In this document: one piece after another, positions 19,213 to 28,315 of the stretch | How the letters are laid out: every line of letters begins with the position of its first letter | How positions within the stretch are numbered: position 1 is the first letter of the stretch | Assembly: GCA_944328665.1 (NCBI GenBank) | Contig: CALVHS010000052.1 | Span: 1 to 64,000, forward strand | Length of the DNA: 64,000 nucleotides | Source of the DNA: an uncultured Clostridia bacterium | GTDB taxonomy: Bacteria; Bacillota; Clostridia; Christensenellales; Borkfalkiaceae | Direction of reading: 5' to 3' | The notes under the pieces: model-generated | Told to the model about the DNA's origin: nothing | Database searches by the model: none | What the model saw: only the letters and a program-made list of their open reading frames with translations | Program-made: the position numbers and the translations under genes

Positions 19213-20109
19213 CTATTTTTTCCTGACCGGGATCCGCCCGACAAATCCCGCGATCGCCGCGAGCCCTTCCTCCCGGTGCTCCGCTTCATTCAAAAATTCA
19301 TGCCGCGCCCCTTCGATGAGGCGCACGGTCACATCGCGCACGCCGATCCCTTTATAATATTCCGCCAAGCGCTCTACGCCCTTTCCCATATCCCCCACGG
19401 GATCCTCTCTGCCCGAGATGAGCAGGAGCGGCAGATCGGCGGGTGCGCTTTCTCCCCTTTTATACAGCCCCGACAGCCCCTTGAAAAAGGAGGAGAAAAA
19501 ATTGTTGCTGCACACAAATTCGCAATACGGGTCGGCGTGATAACGCGCGTTGTTCTCCGCGTCGCAGCTGAGCCATTCTCCGTCCGGAAACTTTTTGGCA
19601 TAACCGCCGAATACCGTCCCGTTGACAAATTTGGCGGGCGCGTCTTTCCCTTTCAAAGCGCCGCCCAGCCCCGCGAACGCTTTTCCGGCGGCGACCGCCG
19701 CGGCGTTCTGCCTGGAACTGCCCGCGATGACAGCGCCGTCCAAAAAACGGGCGTATCTGCGCACGAACGCCTGCGTCAAAAAGGAACCGTAGGAAAACCC
19801 GAAGAGCACATATTTGAGCCCCGCGTATCTTTCGCCGTAAAATTTTGCGATACCCGCCATGTCCTTGACGGTATCGGCGAACATATCCCCTTCCGCATAC
19901 CCGAGGGTGCCCTCGTCCGTCTCGCCGTGGCCGCGGTGGTCGTCCCCCACAACGATATAGCCGAGCGCGTTCATATAGGCGGCAAACTTTTCGTATCTCC
20001 CCGTGTATTCGTTCATGCCGTGCGCAAGTTGGATCACGCCGACGGGATCTTCCACCTTCGTCCATTCGCGGACGTAGATCTGCTTTCCGTCAAAAGAAGT
20101 AAAGAGCAT
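19213..20109 (-). CDS. Alpha/beta hydrolase, monoacylglycerol lipase-like
   Basis: 298 residues of the serine aminopeptidase/lysophospholipase type. The early QLAHGMNEYTGRYEKFA and the oxyanion-side GDDHRGHGETD are typical of this group. The nucleophile is in GFSYGSF (Ser106); the likely acid is in SGREDPVGD (near 236) and the base in GARHEFLNE (near 270). No signal peptide, so a cytoplasmic esterase acting on lipid or small esters. It has its own promoter, and its stop codon is followed in frame by the XRE remnant. Confidence 0.92.
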   Translation of the reverse strand: MLFTSFDGKQIYVREWTKVEDPVGVIQLAHGMNEYTGRYEKFAAYMNALGYIVVGDDHRGHGETDEGTLGYAEGDMFADTVKDMAGIAKFYGERYAGLKYVLFGFSYGSFLTQAFVRRYARFLDGAVIAGSSRQNAAAVAAGKAFAGLGGALKGKDAPAKFVNGTVFGGYAKKFPDGEWLSCDAENNARYHADPYCEFVCSNNFFSSFFKGLSGLYKRGESAPADLPLLLISGREDPVGDMGKGVERLAEYYKGIGVRDVTVRLIEGARHEFLNEAEHREEGLAAIAGFVGRIPVRKK

Positions 20110-20131
20110 CTCCGTTCTCCCTTTTCTCTTT

Positions 20132-20160
20132 ATTGTACCCTATTTTTGTTTTTTTGTAAA
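20132..20160 (-). promoter_or_regulatory. Promoter of the hydrolase gene
   Basis: TTTACA (20155-20160) and TACAAT (20132-20137), 17 bp apart on the minus strand. Confidence 0.7.
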
Positions 20161-20244
20161 GCCCTGCGCAAAATAAATCGCAAGGTTAATGAATTTCGTC
20201 TCCGTTCCATATACTAATGACAGAGCAAAATACAGGAGAACGAT

Positions 20245-21285
20245 ATGAAAAATTTAGTGCTCACGGGCGGCGGAAGCGCGGGGCATGCGGTGCCGAACGC
20301 GGCGCTCATCCCCGCCCTTCGCGCAAAATACAATCTCTTTTACATGGGCACGGACGGGATCGAAAAGCGCATCATCGCCCCGTACGGCATCCCGTATTGC
20401 GCGATCAGCTGCACCAAACTCGTGCGGGGCTTCGCCCTTTCCAACTTTGCCATCCCCTTCCGCTTTTTGAAAAGCGTAAAGGAGGCGGAACGCGCGCTTG
20501 CCGCCGTGCGCGCGGACGGCGTCTTTTCCAAGGGCGGGTACGCAGCACTGCCGGCCGTCGTCGCGGCGGCGCGGCTGCATATCCCCGTGCTCTCGCACGA
20601 GAGCGACCTGTCCCCGGGGCTCGCCAACCGCATCGCGGCAAAGCGATGCCTCTCGGTACTGACGAGCTTTCCGAAAACGGCAAAAAAATTCCGCCGCGGG
20701 AAATACACCGGCGCGCCCCTGCGGGAAGAACTTTTTTCCGCAGACAAAGACGCCGCCCGCAAAAAATACGGCTTTTCAGGCAAAAAACCCGTCCTTTTGG
20801 CGCTCGGCGGGGGCAGCGGCAGCCGGACGGTCAACGGGGCGCTGCGCGGCGCCCTCTTCCCCCTCCTGGACACGTTCGACATCCTGCACATATGCGGACA
20901 GGGAAACGTGACGGAGAGCAACGCATGCGGCTATCGGCAAAGGGAATTCGAGGCGGACATGGCGTCCGCCTACGCGGCGGCGGACTGCGCGCTCTCCCGC
21001 GCGGGCGCGGGCGCGGCTTTCGAATTGATCGCACTCAAAATACCGACGCTGTTCGTCCCCCTCGAGAACCGCCGCACGCGGGGCGACCAGGCAGAAAACG
21101 CCGCTTACTTTGCCGAACGGGGGCTTGCCGCCGTGCTGCGCGAACGGGAACTGACGCCCGCCTCGCTGCGATCGGCGCTTCTTAAACTGAAAGAGGACGG
21201 CAGCATCCCCGCCGCCCTTGCCGACTGCACTCTCCGCCCCGGAAACGAAGCCATCCTCGCCGCCATCGACGAAATGATGCGATGA
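20245..21285 (+). CDS. murG: UDP-GlcNAc:undecaprenyl-PP-MurNAc-pentapeptide GlcNAc transferase MurG
   Basis: 346 residues, GT28/GT-B fold. The N-terminal GGGSAGH (residues 8-14) is the MurG glycine loop, followed by FSKGGYAALPAVVAA, HESDLSPGLANR and TGAPLREEL. The second domain has ALGGGSGSRTVN and the UDP-sugar site CALSRAGAGAAFELIALKIPTLFVPL. It converts lipid I to lipid II on the inner face of the membrane. A CAGGAGAA site precedes the ATG; a TATACT -10 is at 20210-20215. It stands alone rather than in a division-wall cluster, so a second murG elsewhere is possible. Confidence 0.93.
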   Translation: MKNLVLTGGGSAGHAVPNAALIPALRAKYNLFYMGTDGIEKRIIAPYGIPYCAISCTKLVRGFALSNFAIPFRFLKSVKEAERALAAVRADGVFSKGGYAALPAVVAAARLHIPVLSHESDLSPGLANRIAAKRCLSVLTSFPKTAKKFRRGKYTGAPLREELFSADKDAARKKYGFSGKKPVLLALGGGSGSRTVNGALRGALFPLLDTFDILHICGQGNVTESNACGYRQREFEADMASAYAAADCALSRAGAGAAFELIALKIPTLFVPLENRRTRGDQAENAAYFAERGLAAVLRERELTPASLRSALLKLKEDGSIPAALADCTLRPGNEAILAAIDEMMR

Positions 21286-21286
21286 C

Positions 21287-21314
21287 AAAAAAGCCCCCTC
21301 CGGCGGGAGGGGGC
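21287..21314 (-). terminator. Terminator of the esterase operon
   Basis: A perfect 9-bp stem (21293-21301 with 21306-21314) is followed by six T on the minus strand. It starts two bases after the murG stop and probably stops both converging transcripts. Confidence 0.85.
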
Positions 21315-21327
21315 GTCATCCTCAAAG

Positions 21328-22173
21328 TCAATCGTTCACAAAACCCAGCGTGGCGAGGAATTTTTTGCAGAGGGGCAGCCACGAACGGGTATAAGCGAGC
21401 GCAGGAGCGAGCGGACGGTTGCCGTCCACTTCTTCGCTGCAAACGGTCATGCCGTGCCAGCCGTCGCGGAAAAGATGCAGTTCCGCGGGAACGCCCGCCG
21501 CCGTCAATGCCTGATACAGGCGCACGGAATTTTCCACGCGCACGCAGTCGTCCGGCGTGTTCGCCCAAATAAAGGAAGGCTTGCAGGACGGGCGCACCTT
21601 TTTATCGATGGAATAGTCGTCCGGAAGCGCTTTTGTGCCGCAAAAATTGACAAACGACCCGCCGTGATAGATCTTCGGGTCGGAAGACACGACCGCATAC
21701 GAATAGACGGAGGCGTCGGGGCGGACAGATACGCATTCCTCTCCGAACAATTCTCTGACGGCGGGGTCGTCCCACAGCACGCTGATGCAGCCGAGCAGGT
21801 GCCCGCCCGCGGAGAAACCGATGGCGGCGACCTTGTCGGGCAAGAGCAAGAGACGCTCCGCGTTTTTGCGGATATACATCATCGCCATCGCCGCTTCCTG
21901 CACCTGAACGGGGTAGGAAAAACGCGGCGCGACGTCGTAATCGAGCACGAAGCAATCGAACCCCGCCCCGAAAAACGCAAGGGCAACGGGATCGCCCTCC
22001 CGTTCGGAAACGAACGAATAGCCGCCGCCGGGGATGACGAGCATGGCGGGATGGCGGGTCGTCCTGTTCATCTCGGCATACTGGCTGTGACGGTAACAGG
22101 TGAGCGTGCCCGCAAGGGCGCCGCCGCGCTCTCTGCCGAAATACGAAAACAAATCGATCTTATCTATGATCAT
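21328..22173 (-). CDS. Alpha/beta hydrolase, acetyl-esterase (BD-FAE/axe-like)
   Basis: 281 residues with the HGG-like oxyanion motif IPGGGYSFVSEREGDPVA (48-64), nucleophile in GFSAGGHL (Ser121), acid in NTPDDCV and base in DGWHGM near residue 250. This arrangement is typical of bacterial acetyl-xylan and related carbohydrate esterases of about this length. No signal peptide, so it would act on imported, partly deacetylated oligosaccharides. Preceded 13 bp upstream by an aldo/keto reductase gene, with which it is co-transcribed. Confidence 0.88.
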   Translation of the reverse strand: MIIDKIDLFSYFGRERGGALAGTLTCYRHSQYAEMNRTTRHPAMLVIPGGGYSFVSEREGDPVALAFFGAGFDCFVLDYDVAPRFSYPVQVQEAAMAMMYIRKNAERLLLLPDKVAAIGFSAGGHLLGCISVLWDDPAVRELFGEECVSVRPDASVYSYAVVSSDPKIYHGGSFVNFCGTKALPDDYSIDKKVRPSCKPSFIWANTPDDCVRVENSVRLYQALTAAGVPAELHLFRDGWHGMTVCSEEVDGNRPLAPALAYTRSWLPLCKKFLATLGFVND

Positions 22174-22186
22174 CGTATGCTCCTTT

Positions 22187-23212
22187 TCAGATCTTGCCGA
22201 TCTGATCGATCTTTTTCAATTCTTCTTCGGTGAACTGCGTGCAGACAGAAAGGTTGTCCTCGATCTGCTCCCTGCGCGACGCGCCGAGGATGACGGAAGA
22301 GACCTCCTCCCTGCGCAGCACCCAGGAAAGCGCCATTTGCGCGAGCGTCTGCCCGCGCGCCGCCGCAATGTCGTTGAGGGCGGCGATCTTGGCGCGCTCT
22401 TCCTCCGTCAGGACAGACCGCTTCAGGCTGGCGTTGCGGCTCATGCGGCTGTCTTCGGGGATGCCTTTCAGATACTTGTCCGTCAGCAGCCCCTGCGCGA
22501 GAGGGCTGTATACCGTGACGCCCACCCCCTTTTCGCGTGCGAAGGCAAAGGTGCCGTCCTCTTCCGCGCGGCGGTCAAAGATGGAATACTGCACCTGATT
22601 GAGGATGACAGGCACCTTGCGTTCCTGCAGCAGGTCGAGCATCCTGCCCGCCTGCTCCCCGTAGTTGGAGATGCCGATATACAGCGCCTTGCCGCTGTCC
22701 GTGATGCGGCGGAAGGCGTCGCATGTCTCCTCGAGCGGCGTCTTGGGATCGGGACGGTGATGATAATAGATATCCACATAATCCACCCCCAAATTTTTGA
22801 GGGAACGGTCTAAGCTGGCGATAAGGTACTTCTTGCCGCCGCCGTCGCCGTAAGGGCCGCGCCACCCGGGAAAGCCCGCTTTCGTGGTGATGACCATTTC
22901 ATCGCGATGCTCGTGCAGATCGTTTTTGAGGATGCTGCCGAAATTGCGCTCGGCAGCCCCCATCGTCGGGCCGTAATTGTTGGCGAGATCGTACACCGTG
23001 ATGCCGTTGTCAAAGGCGGCAAAAACCATGTCACGCATATTTTCGTACATGTCCGTGCTGCCGAAATTATGCCAAAACCCGAGAGAAAAAGCGGAAAGGG
23101 CCAGCCCGCTCTTACCCGCGCGACGGTACTCCATCCCCTTTTTATAGCGGTCGTCCGCGACGATGTGCTCGCGGTTCCTCTTCAAAAGCGCTTTCATGCG
23201 TTCAGCGTCCAT
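22187..23212 (-). CDS. Aldo/keto reductase (YghZ/Kv-beta-like)
   Basis: 341 residues, a TIM-barrel NADPH-dependent carbonyl reductase. The catalytic tyrosine is in YDLANNYGP, the lysine in VITTKAGFPGW, and the NADPH-binding end has VILGASRREQIEDN. The wording GPYGDGGGKKYLIASLDRSLKNLGVDYVDIYYHH is typical of the YghZ branch, which reduces methylglyoxal and sugar aldehydes. I chose the ATG at 23212 behind AAGGAG; a further ATG at 23239 would overlap the promoter end. First gene of the unit with the esterase. Confidence 0.92.
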   Translation of the reverse strand: MDAERMKALLKRNREHIVADDRYKKGMEYRRAGKSGLALSAFSLGFWHNFGSTDMYENMRDMVFAAFDNGITVYDLANNYGPTMGAAERNFGSILKNDLHEHRDEMVITTKAGFPGWRGPYGDGGGKKYLIASLDRSLKNLGVDYVDIYYHHRPDPKTPLEETCDAFRRITDSGKALYIGISNYGEQAGRMLDLLQERKVPVILNQVQYSIFDRRAEEDGTFAFAREKGVGVTVYSPLAQGLLTDKYLKGIPEDSRMSRNASLKRSVLTEEERAKIAALNDIAAARGQTLAQMALSWVLRREEVSSVILGASRREQIEDNLSVCTQFTEEELKKIDQIGKI

Positions 23213-23244
23213 ATAAGAATTTCTCCTTTCCGAAATCATCTAAG

Positions 23245-23273
23245 ATTTTAGAATAAAAAGGAGAAAAAGTCAA
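23245..23273 (-). promoter_or_regulatory. Promoter of the AKR-esterase operon
   Basis: TTGACT (23268-23273) and TAAAAT (23245-23250), spaced 17 bp, just upstream of the AKR start. Confidence 0.75.
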
Positions 23274-23328
23274 CCATCGCGCAGAGGAAAAGATCATTCT
23301 TCGCAAAGATTTTTTGCGGGGTGCCGCT

Positions 23329-23652
23329 TTATTCGTATTCCTCGTAACTGCGCCTTCCGCCCCCCTGCCCCGCGGGCGGCTCTTCGCGGCAGCATCCGCC
23401 CTTTTTCCCTCCCGGAGAGGGCGCGTTATGCAGGTCGACGAGCACCACGTCCGTGCCGATCTTGACGATATTTTTCAGGGGGATAAAGAGGTCGTTGTTT
23501 TTGAACACGCGGAAGCGCTTGCCCGGCACGACGATGCCGAACACGCGCGCTTCCGGAAAGGAAAAGACGACGTCGCACGTTTTTCCCAAATTTTTTCCGT
23601 CCGCCACGTTGACGACAAATTTAGCATGCAGTTCCGAAAAGGAGATCTCCAT
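23329..23652 (-). CDS. ylmC: YlmC/YmxH-family PRC-barrel protein
   Basis: 107 residues. The first ~75 match the YlmC/YmxH family: SFSELHAKFVVNVADGKNLG, then FGIVVPGKRFRVF and LFIPLKNIVKIGTDVVLVD, a PRC-barrel. The tail is low-complexity (GGKKGGCC, GQGGGRRSYEEYE) and ends in tyrosines and acids, unlike the core family. Members sit near sporulation genes in Bacillota and are expressed in sporulation, but their biochemical role is not established. Preceded by GGGAGG; on the same strand as the AKR unit, which has its own promoter. Confidence 0.85.
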   Translation of the reverse strand: MEISFSELHAKFVVNVADGKNLGKTCDVVFSFPEARVFGIVVPGKRFRVFKNNDLFIPLKNIVKIGTDVVLVDLHNAPSPGGKKGGCCREEPPAGQGGGRRSYEEYE

Positions 23653-23795
23653 CGTTCCGCCTCCCGCCCCCGGCGCCTCGCTCGGGGCAACGTTACAGTA
23701 TATGCGGCGGCGGCAAAAAAGGTGACATTTGCCCTTTTTTCCTCTGTTTTTAGAGAAATTCCAAGCAACTTGGAGAATTTTACGCCGCCGCGGCG

Positions 23796-23824
23796 TTGCA
23801 TATTGCTCCGCGATATGGTAAACT
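23796..23824 (+). promoter_or_regulatory. Promoter of the XRE membrane protein
   Basis: TTGCAT (23796-23801) and TAAACT (23819-23824), 17 bp apart, 29 bp before the ATG. Confidence 0.55.
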
Positions 23825-23853
23825 TATGGCACCGATCGGAAAAAGGAGAACCC

Positions 23854-25290
23854 ATGACGGAAAATGCCGTAGGCGAATTTCTCGCCGCACTCAGAAAATC
23901 GAAAGGATATACCCAACAGGAGGTCGCAGACCACCTCGGCGTCTCCAACAAGACGGTCTCCAGCTGGGAGACGGGCGCGTCCTGCCCGGATATTTCCATG
24001 CTGCCCGCCCTCGCCGAATTATACGAAGTTACCTGCGACGAGATCGTGCGCGGAAGGCGGCTGCCCGCCGAAGGGGAAAAGCCGGCCCGCGCCAAACGGG
24101 AAAAGGCGCTGACGCGCCTCCTGCAAAAACAAAAAGCAGACCTTGCCACAGTCTGCTGGATCGCGGTCGGACTGGCCGCCTTGGGCGCCATTTTGACCTT
24201 TACGGTCGGTTTCGCCGCCCTGGAAAGCCTGATCGGCTTTTTTGTGGGACTCATCGCGATAGCGGCGTCCGTAGTGACGGGCGCGGTCGGCGTCCGCCGC
24301 ATCCGTTTCGCCGCCGTGGGCGAGATCGCGGGGAACGGCGTGCAAAAATTTGCCCGCTCCCTCGACAAGGCGATGCTTTTGATCGCCTGTGCCGACGCGG
24401 CGGCGTTCGGTTTGATCCTGCCCCACGCGACGGCGCCCGTACACACCGGCCTCGACACGGAATGGCTCGGCGGCTGTATCGCCTGCGCCCTTTTGGGAGG
24501 GATCGTCTGTCTTTTGATCGGCATCCCCGTCTGCATATACCGCCAAAAAACGGCGCTTGCCTTTCCGCCCGAAGAAGAGAGCGCCGCCCAAAGGGAGGAA
24601 CGCCTCCGCGCCCTGCAGGCGGTAAAGCTCTCGCAATGGCGCTTTCGGCATATCCTGCTCATGATCGCGCTGCCCTTCGCCATCTTTTCCCTGTCCGCCG
24701 CACTGCTGGCGGCGCTGCCGTCCGCCATTTATTATCCGATGTACTCCTACTCCTACACGTCCTTCCACACGACGCTCACCTCCCTGCAAACGCCTTCCGG
24801 CCCCTTTGCGTCGGAAAAATACACCCTCCTCGGCGAACAGCCTTTCGAAGGCGAAGAGGATCGATGGGAATCCGTCTTTTTATTCGAAGAATTCCCCGAA
24901 ACGTACAGGGACGACTACCGCACGGAAGAGACGGCGGAAGGCACGCGGGTGACTGTCTATAAATACCGGGCGGCGGTCGAAAATACAGGAGAACACATCG
25001 AATTTTACGCCTACGATCCGGAATTACAGGGCGGCCTCCGCTCGATCTTTGCATTCTATCGCGGCGAGAACGAACCTTGCGAGGTCGTCTTGGAGGTGGC
25101 GCCCACCCTACCCGAACAGCGGGAGATGCACGAAAAACAAAACCTTTCCGACGCGCTTTCGTGGGCGGCGCTCGCCGCCTTGGCGGCTGCCCTGCTTTCA
25201 TTGGGGATCGACATCCCCCTCTACATCAAAAAAGAACGCGCCTTCCGCAAAGATCCGAGCAAAAAGGCGCGGGCGAACAAGGAGGGATGA
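23854..25290 (+). CDS. XRE-family HTH regulator fused to a membrane domain
   Basis: 478 residues. An N-terminal XRE helix-turn-helix (residues ~7-62; KGYTQQEVADHLGVSNKTVSSWE, later ISMLPALAELYEVTCDEI) is joined by a basic linker to a membrane part with about six helices. An extracellular region of ~130 residues rich in acidic and aromatic residues precedes the last helix. A DNA-binding head on a membrane body suggests a one-component sensor; the ligand is unknown. The start is set by AAAAGGAGAA before ATG 23854; the frame runs open far upstream through GC-rich sequence without signals. Confidence 0.85.
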   Translation: MTENAVGEFLAALRKSKGYTQQEVADHLGVSNKTVSSWETGASCPDISMLPALAELYEVTCDEIVRGRRLPAEGEKPARAKREKALTRLLQKQKADLATVCWIAVGLAALGAILTFTVGFAALESLIGFFVGLIAIAASVVTGAVGVRRIRFAAVGEIAGNGVQKFARSLDKAMLLIACADAAAFGLILPHATAPVHTGLDTEWLGGCIACALLGGIVCLLIGIPVCIYRQKTALAFPPEEESAAQREERLRALQAVKLSQWRFRHILLMIALPFAIFSLSAALLAALPSAIYYPMYSYSYTSFHTTLTSLQTPSGPFASEKYTLLGEQPFEGEEDRWESVFLFEEFPETYRDDYRTEETAEGTRVTVYKYRAAVENTGEHIEFYAYDPELQGGLRSIFAFYRGENEPCEVVLEVAPTLPEQREMHEKQNLSDALSWAALAALAAALLSLGIDIPLYIKKERAFRKDPSKKARANKEG

Positions 25291-25338
25291 GACGGCCGGG
25301 CGTTGCGCCTCTTTGACGGTCGTCCCCTCCCCTCCGGT

Positions 25339-26709
25339 TTATGCCGTGCGCACCGACGCGAGGATCTCCCCCAGCGCGGGGTCGCCGTAATCGGCGTTCG
25401 TTTCCGCGTCGACGCGGTGCGCCCCGTCCGCCGAAGTGATCCCCTTGCCTTGGATACAGGTGGTGCCGTCCGGCCAGTAGATGCGCGCCGTCGTCAGTTT
25501 TACCGCCTCGCCCGTGACACGGTTGGCATACGTCGTCTGCATGATCCCCTTGCCGTAAGTGCGCGCGGGCGCGTCCGCGGCGCCGCCCGCCTTGACGAGA
25601 TAGATATCCTCGTAACCGACCGTCCCGTAATGGAGCATTGCACCCATCAGCGCCTCCGATGCGGACGCCGTATTGCTGTTGGCGGCGATACAGATCTCGC
25701 TGCCGCCGAAATACTCTTCGTATCCGCTTCCCGCGACGCTGTACGATACGCGCCTGTCGCCGTCGCCAGCATACAATATGGGATGCGTCCCTTCGCCCGG
25801 CACCAAATAATAGGCGATCCCCAACAGGATGCCGAGATTGCCTCCCCCGTTGTTGCGCAGATCGAGCAAGAGGGTATCGCATCCGTCCTTTTGGAATTGC
25901 TCGGCGGCGAGGGCAAATCCCTGCGCGGCGTTGCCCGAAAACTGTACGAGGCGGATATACGCTTCCCCCTCTTCCAATGCGGGCATGCCGCCGCCCACCT
26001 CTTCCCACGAGCCGAGAAAGCCGTATTCGCCGAACAGCTGGGCATAGGTATGTTCGCTCGTCGCATACAGCACGAAACTCTCCGTATACGTGGCCGACGT
26101 GACGGAAAGGAAGATACAATCCTGCGTATCGTCGGCGGCGGCACGGGAAAGCCGCAAAACACATTCGCTGCCGAGGGGGAGGGATGCGACCCTCTCCGCG
26201 AGCGCCGCAGACGTAAATGTATCCGTCATCTGCCCTTCCGTGCCGATGCCCGTCAGGTACATGCCCGCCTCCGCACGGCCGCCGGCGGCGTCCTTCGCGT
26301 CGAATACGGGCGAACCGACGGCGACTTTATAGATCTTATTCGTACCGGTAAAAAAGGAGAGCCCCAGCCCGTCGTAAACGCCGCGGTCGGAATTTTGCTG
26401 CACGTCATATTCATCCGCGGAATAATAGCAGGAATAGGCGTCGAGCAGTCCTTCCGCACCGCCGATCGCCGCCTGCCAAAAATCTTCGTCGGAGATCTCT
26501 TCATAGTAATGTTCCTGCACCTGCTCTTTGAACCAAAGCAGGGAGCGCAGCCCGTCGTCCATCGTCAGCCGGTAGGTAAAAAAACCTCCGACAAAAAAAA
26601 GCGCCGCCGCCAGCACGGAAGCGACGCTCACGGACGCAATTTTCAGCGCCTTTGCAGTCTTTTTGTTCATCGGCTTTCTGTCCGTATACAGAGGTGCCTT
26701 TGCGCGCAT
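25339..26709 (-). CDS. S41-family serine peptidase (C-terminal processing protease-like)
   Basis: 456 residues with an N-terminal membrane anchor (about 22-45) and an external protease. A PDZ-like segment (VGSPVFDAKDAAGGRAEAGMYL) is followed by the S41 core. LLLDLRNNGGG comes first, then the nucleophile serine in NTASASEALMGA (near residue 350), then the Lys in TYGKGIMQTT. These are the Ser-Lys dyad motifs of Ctp enzymes, which trim or degrade exported proteins. Ribosome site AAGGAG. Last gene of a four-gene run with the deaminase, malic enzyme and PucR-type regulator. Confidence 0.92.
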   Translation of the reverse strand: MRAKAPLYTDRKPMNKKTAKALKIASVSVASVLAAALFFVGGFFTYRLTMDDGLRSLLWFKEQVQEHYYEEISDEDFWQAAIGGAEGLLDAYSCYYSADEYDVQQNSDRGVYDGLGLSFFTGTNKIYKVAVGSPVFDAKDAAGGRAEAGMYLTGIGTEGQMTDTFTSAALAERVASLPLGSECVLRLSRAAADDTQDCIFLSVTSATYTESFVLYATSEHTYAQLFGEYGFLGSWEEVGGGMPALEEGEAYIRLVQFSGNAAQGFALAAEQFQKDGCDTLLLDLRNNGGGNLGILLGIAYYLVPGEGTHPILYAGDGDRRVSYSVAGSGYEEYFGGSEICIAANSNTASASEALMGAMLHYGTVGYEDIYLVKAGGAADAPARTYGKGIMQTTYANRVTGEAVKLTTARIYWPDGTTCIQGKGITSADGAHRVDAETNADYGDPALGEILASVRTA

Positions 26710-26718
26710 ATTTACTCC

Positions 26719-27114
26719 TTATAACGATCTTTCCTGCCAGGGAAGGGGCAGCAGATCTCTCAGACGGACGGTCTTTTCCCCTTCCAGTTCCACCAAAAAC
26801 TCCGTCTCCGCGTTCTGCGGGGAGAGAAGAGAAAGAAATTCGCGGCAGCTGCCGCAGGGCGTCCACAGCTTTTTATTCTCCCCGACGCAGACGACGCGGC
26901 GGATGACCGTTTCGCCGTCGGTGACCATCGCCGCCGCCGCGCTCCGCTCTGCGCAAAACCCCAGCCCGCAATAGAGGTCGAGGTTCACCCCGCAGTAATA
27001 CCTGCCGTTCGCCCCTTCCATGACGGCGCTGACCGAACCGCTCGAAAAGCCGCTGCCATGCTCCCGCGGAGCAAGATTTTTGAGTGCCAATTCATACATT
27101 TCGCAATACGTCAT
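26719..27114 (-). CDS. Cytidine deaminase-like zinc enzyme
   Basis: 131 residues of the cytidine/blasticidin deaminase fold. The zinc site is CAE (Cys54, with Glu56 as proton shuttle) and PCGSC (Cys87, Cys90). The substrate is therefore a free nucleoside or base analogue; the family includes salvage cytidine deaminase and blasticidin deaminase, which I cannot separate here. I chose ATG 27114 (behind AGGAA) over a TTG at 27129. It lies 9 bp before the S41 protease and 17 bp after the malic enzyme. Confidence 0.85.
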   Translation of the reverse strand: MTYCEMYELALKNLAPREHGSGFSSGSVSAVMEGANGRYYCGVNLDLYCGLGFCAERSAAAAMVTDGETVIRRVVCVGENKKLWTPCGSCREFLSLLSPQNAETEFLVELEGEKTVRLRDLLPLPWQERSL

Positions 27115-27131
27115 ATATTTTTCCTGCAAAC

Positions 27132-28301
27132 TTATTCTATACGGGCAAGCCCTTCCCGCTTTGCCTGCTCGGCGACCGCCTTTGCCACGGCGGGCGCCAC
27201 CCGCCTGTCAAAGGGAGACGGAATGACATATTCGCGCGAGGGCGCTTCCACGAGAGATGCCAGCGCTCTTGCCGCCGCCACCTTCATGCCCTCGCTGATG
27301 TCCCGCGCGCGCACGTCGAGCGCGCCGCGGAAAACGCCCGGAAAGGCGAGCAGGTTGTTGATCTGGTTGGGAAAATCGCTCCTGCCCGTACCGACGACGT
27401 AAGCGCCGCCCGCCGCAGCCTCGTCCGGATAGATCTCCGGTTCGGGGTTTGCCATGGCAAACACGACGGGCTTTTCCGCCATGCTCTCCACCATGGCGCG
27501 GGTGAGTTGCTTGGGCGCGGAGACGCCGATGAACACGTCCGCCCCCGCGACCGCGTCGACAAGGGCGCCGCGCAGCCTGCCGCGGTTCGTCCGCTTTGCG
27601 ATCTCCGCCTGCGCGGAGGTGAGCCAAGGCTCCCCTTCCGCAACGAGCCCCTGCCTGTCCGCCATGACGATGTCCCGCGCCCCGCTTTCAAGGAGCAGCC
27701 GGCAGATGGCAATGCCCGCGCTGCCGGCGCCGCAGATGACGATCTTTGCCTCCTCCATCCGCTTGCCGCACACGCCGAGGGCATTGAAGAGCGCCGCCGT
27801 CACCACGATCGCCGTGCCGTGCTGATCGTCATGAAAGACGGGGATATCCAGCCTCTCCTTCAGTTTTTTCTCCACGGAGAAACATTTCGGCGCGCAGATA
27901 TCTTCGAGGTTGATCCCGCCGAAGGTGGGCGCGATCATCTCCACTGCCCTGACGATATCGTCCTCGTCCTGCCCGGAGAGGACGATGGGAACGGAATCGA
28001 TATCGGCAAATTCTTTGAAGAGCAAACTTTTGCCCTCCATGACGGGCAGCCCCGCCAAACCGCCGATGTTGCCGAGGCCCAGGACGGCGCTTCCGTCCGA
28101 AACGACGGCGACGGTATTCCATTTTCGCGTATAGGTATAGGCGGCGGCAGGATCGGCGGCGATCGCCTTGCAGGGCGCGGCGACGCCGGGCGTATAGGCG
28201 TTGGAGAGCGCTTGCCTGCCGTCCACCTTGACGAGCGGCTGCACGGCGAGCTTGCCGCGCAGTTTTGCATGCAATGCGAGAGAACTTTCGTAAATATCCA
28301 T
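27132..28301 (-). CDS. NAD(P)-dependent malic enzyme
   Basis: 389 residues, the short bacterial form without a phosphotransacetylase domain. AYTPGVA carries the active tyrosine (Tyr36), followed by GNIGGLAGLPVMEGKSLLFKEFA and the metal-site stretch GGINLEDI. FHDDQHGTAIV and the Rossmann motif CGAGSAGIAICRLL come next. VFAMANPEPEI and TGRSDFPNQINN complete the pattern. It converts malate to pyruvate and CO2, giving NAD(P)H. GGAGACC precedes the ATG. The PucR/CdaR-type regulator 14 bp upstream is likely its controller. Confidence 0.95.
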   Translation of the reverse strand: MDIYESSLALHAKLRGKLAVQPLVKVDGRQALSNAYTPGVAAPCKAIAADPAAAYTYTRKWNTVAVVSDGSAVLGLGNIGGLAGLPVMEGKSLLFKEFADIDSVPIVLSGQDEDDIVRAVEMIAPTFGGINLEDICAPKCFSVEKKLKERLDIPVFHDDQHGTAIVVTAALFNALGVCGKRMEEAKIVICGAGSAGIAICRLLLESGARDIVMADRQGLVAEGEPWLTSAQAEIAKRTNRGRLRGALVDAVAGADVFIGVSAPKQLTRAMVESMAEKPVVFAMANPEPEIYPDEAAAGGAYVVGTGRSDFPNQINNLLAFPGVFRGALDVRARDISEGMKVAAARALASLVEAPSREYVIPSPFDRRVAPAVAKAVAEQAKREGLARIE

Positions 28302-28315
28302 ATCGGTCTCCTGTA

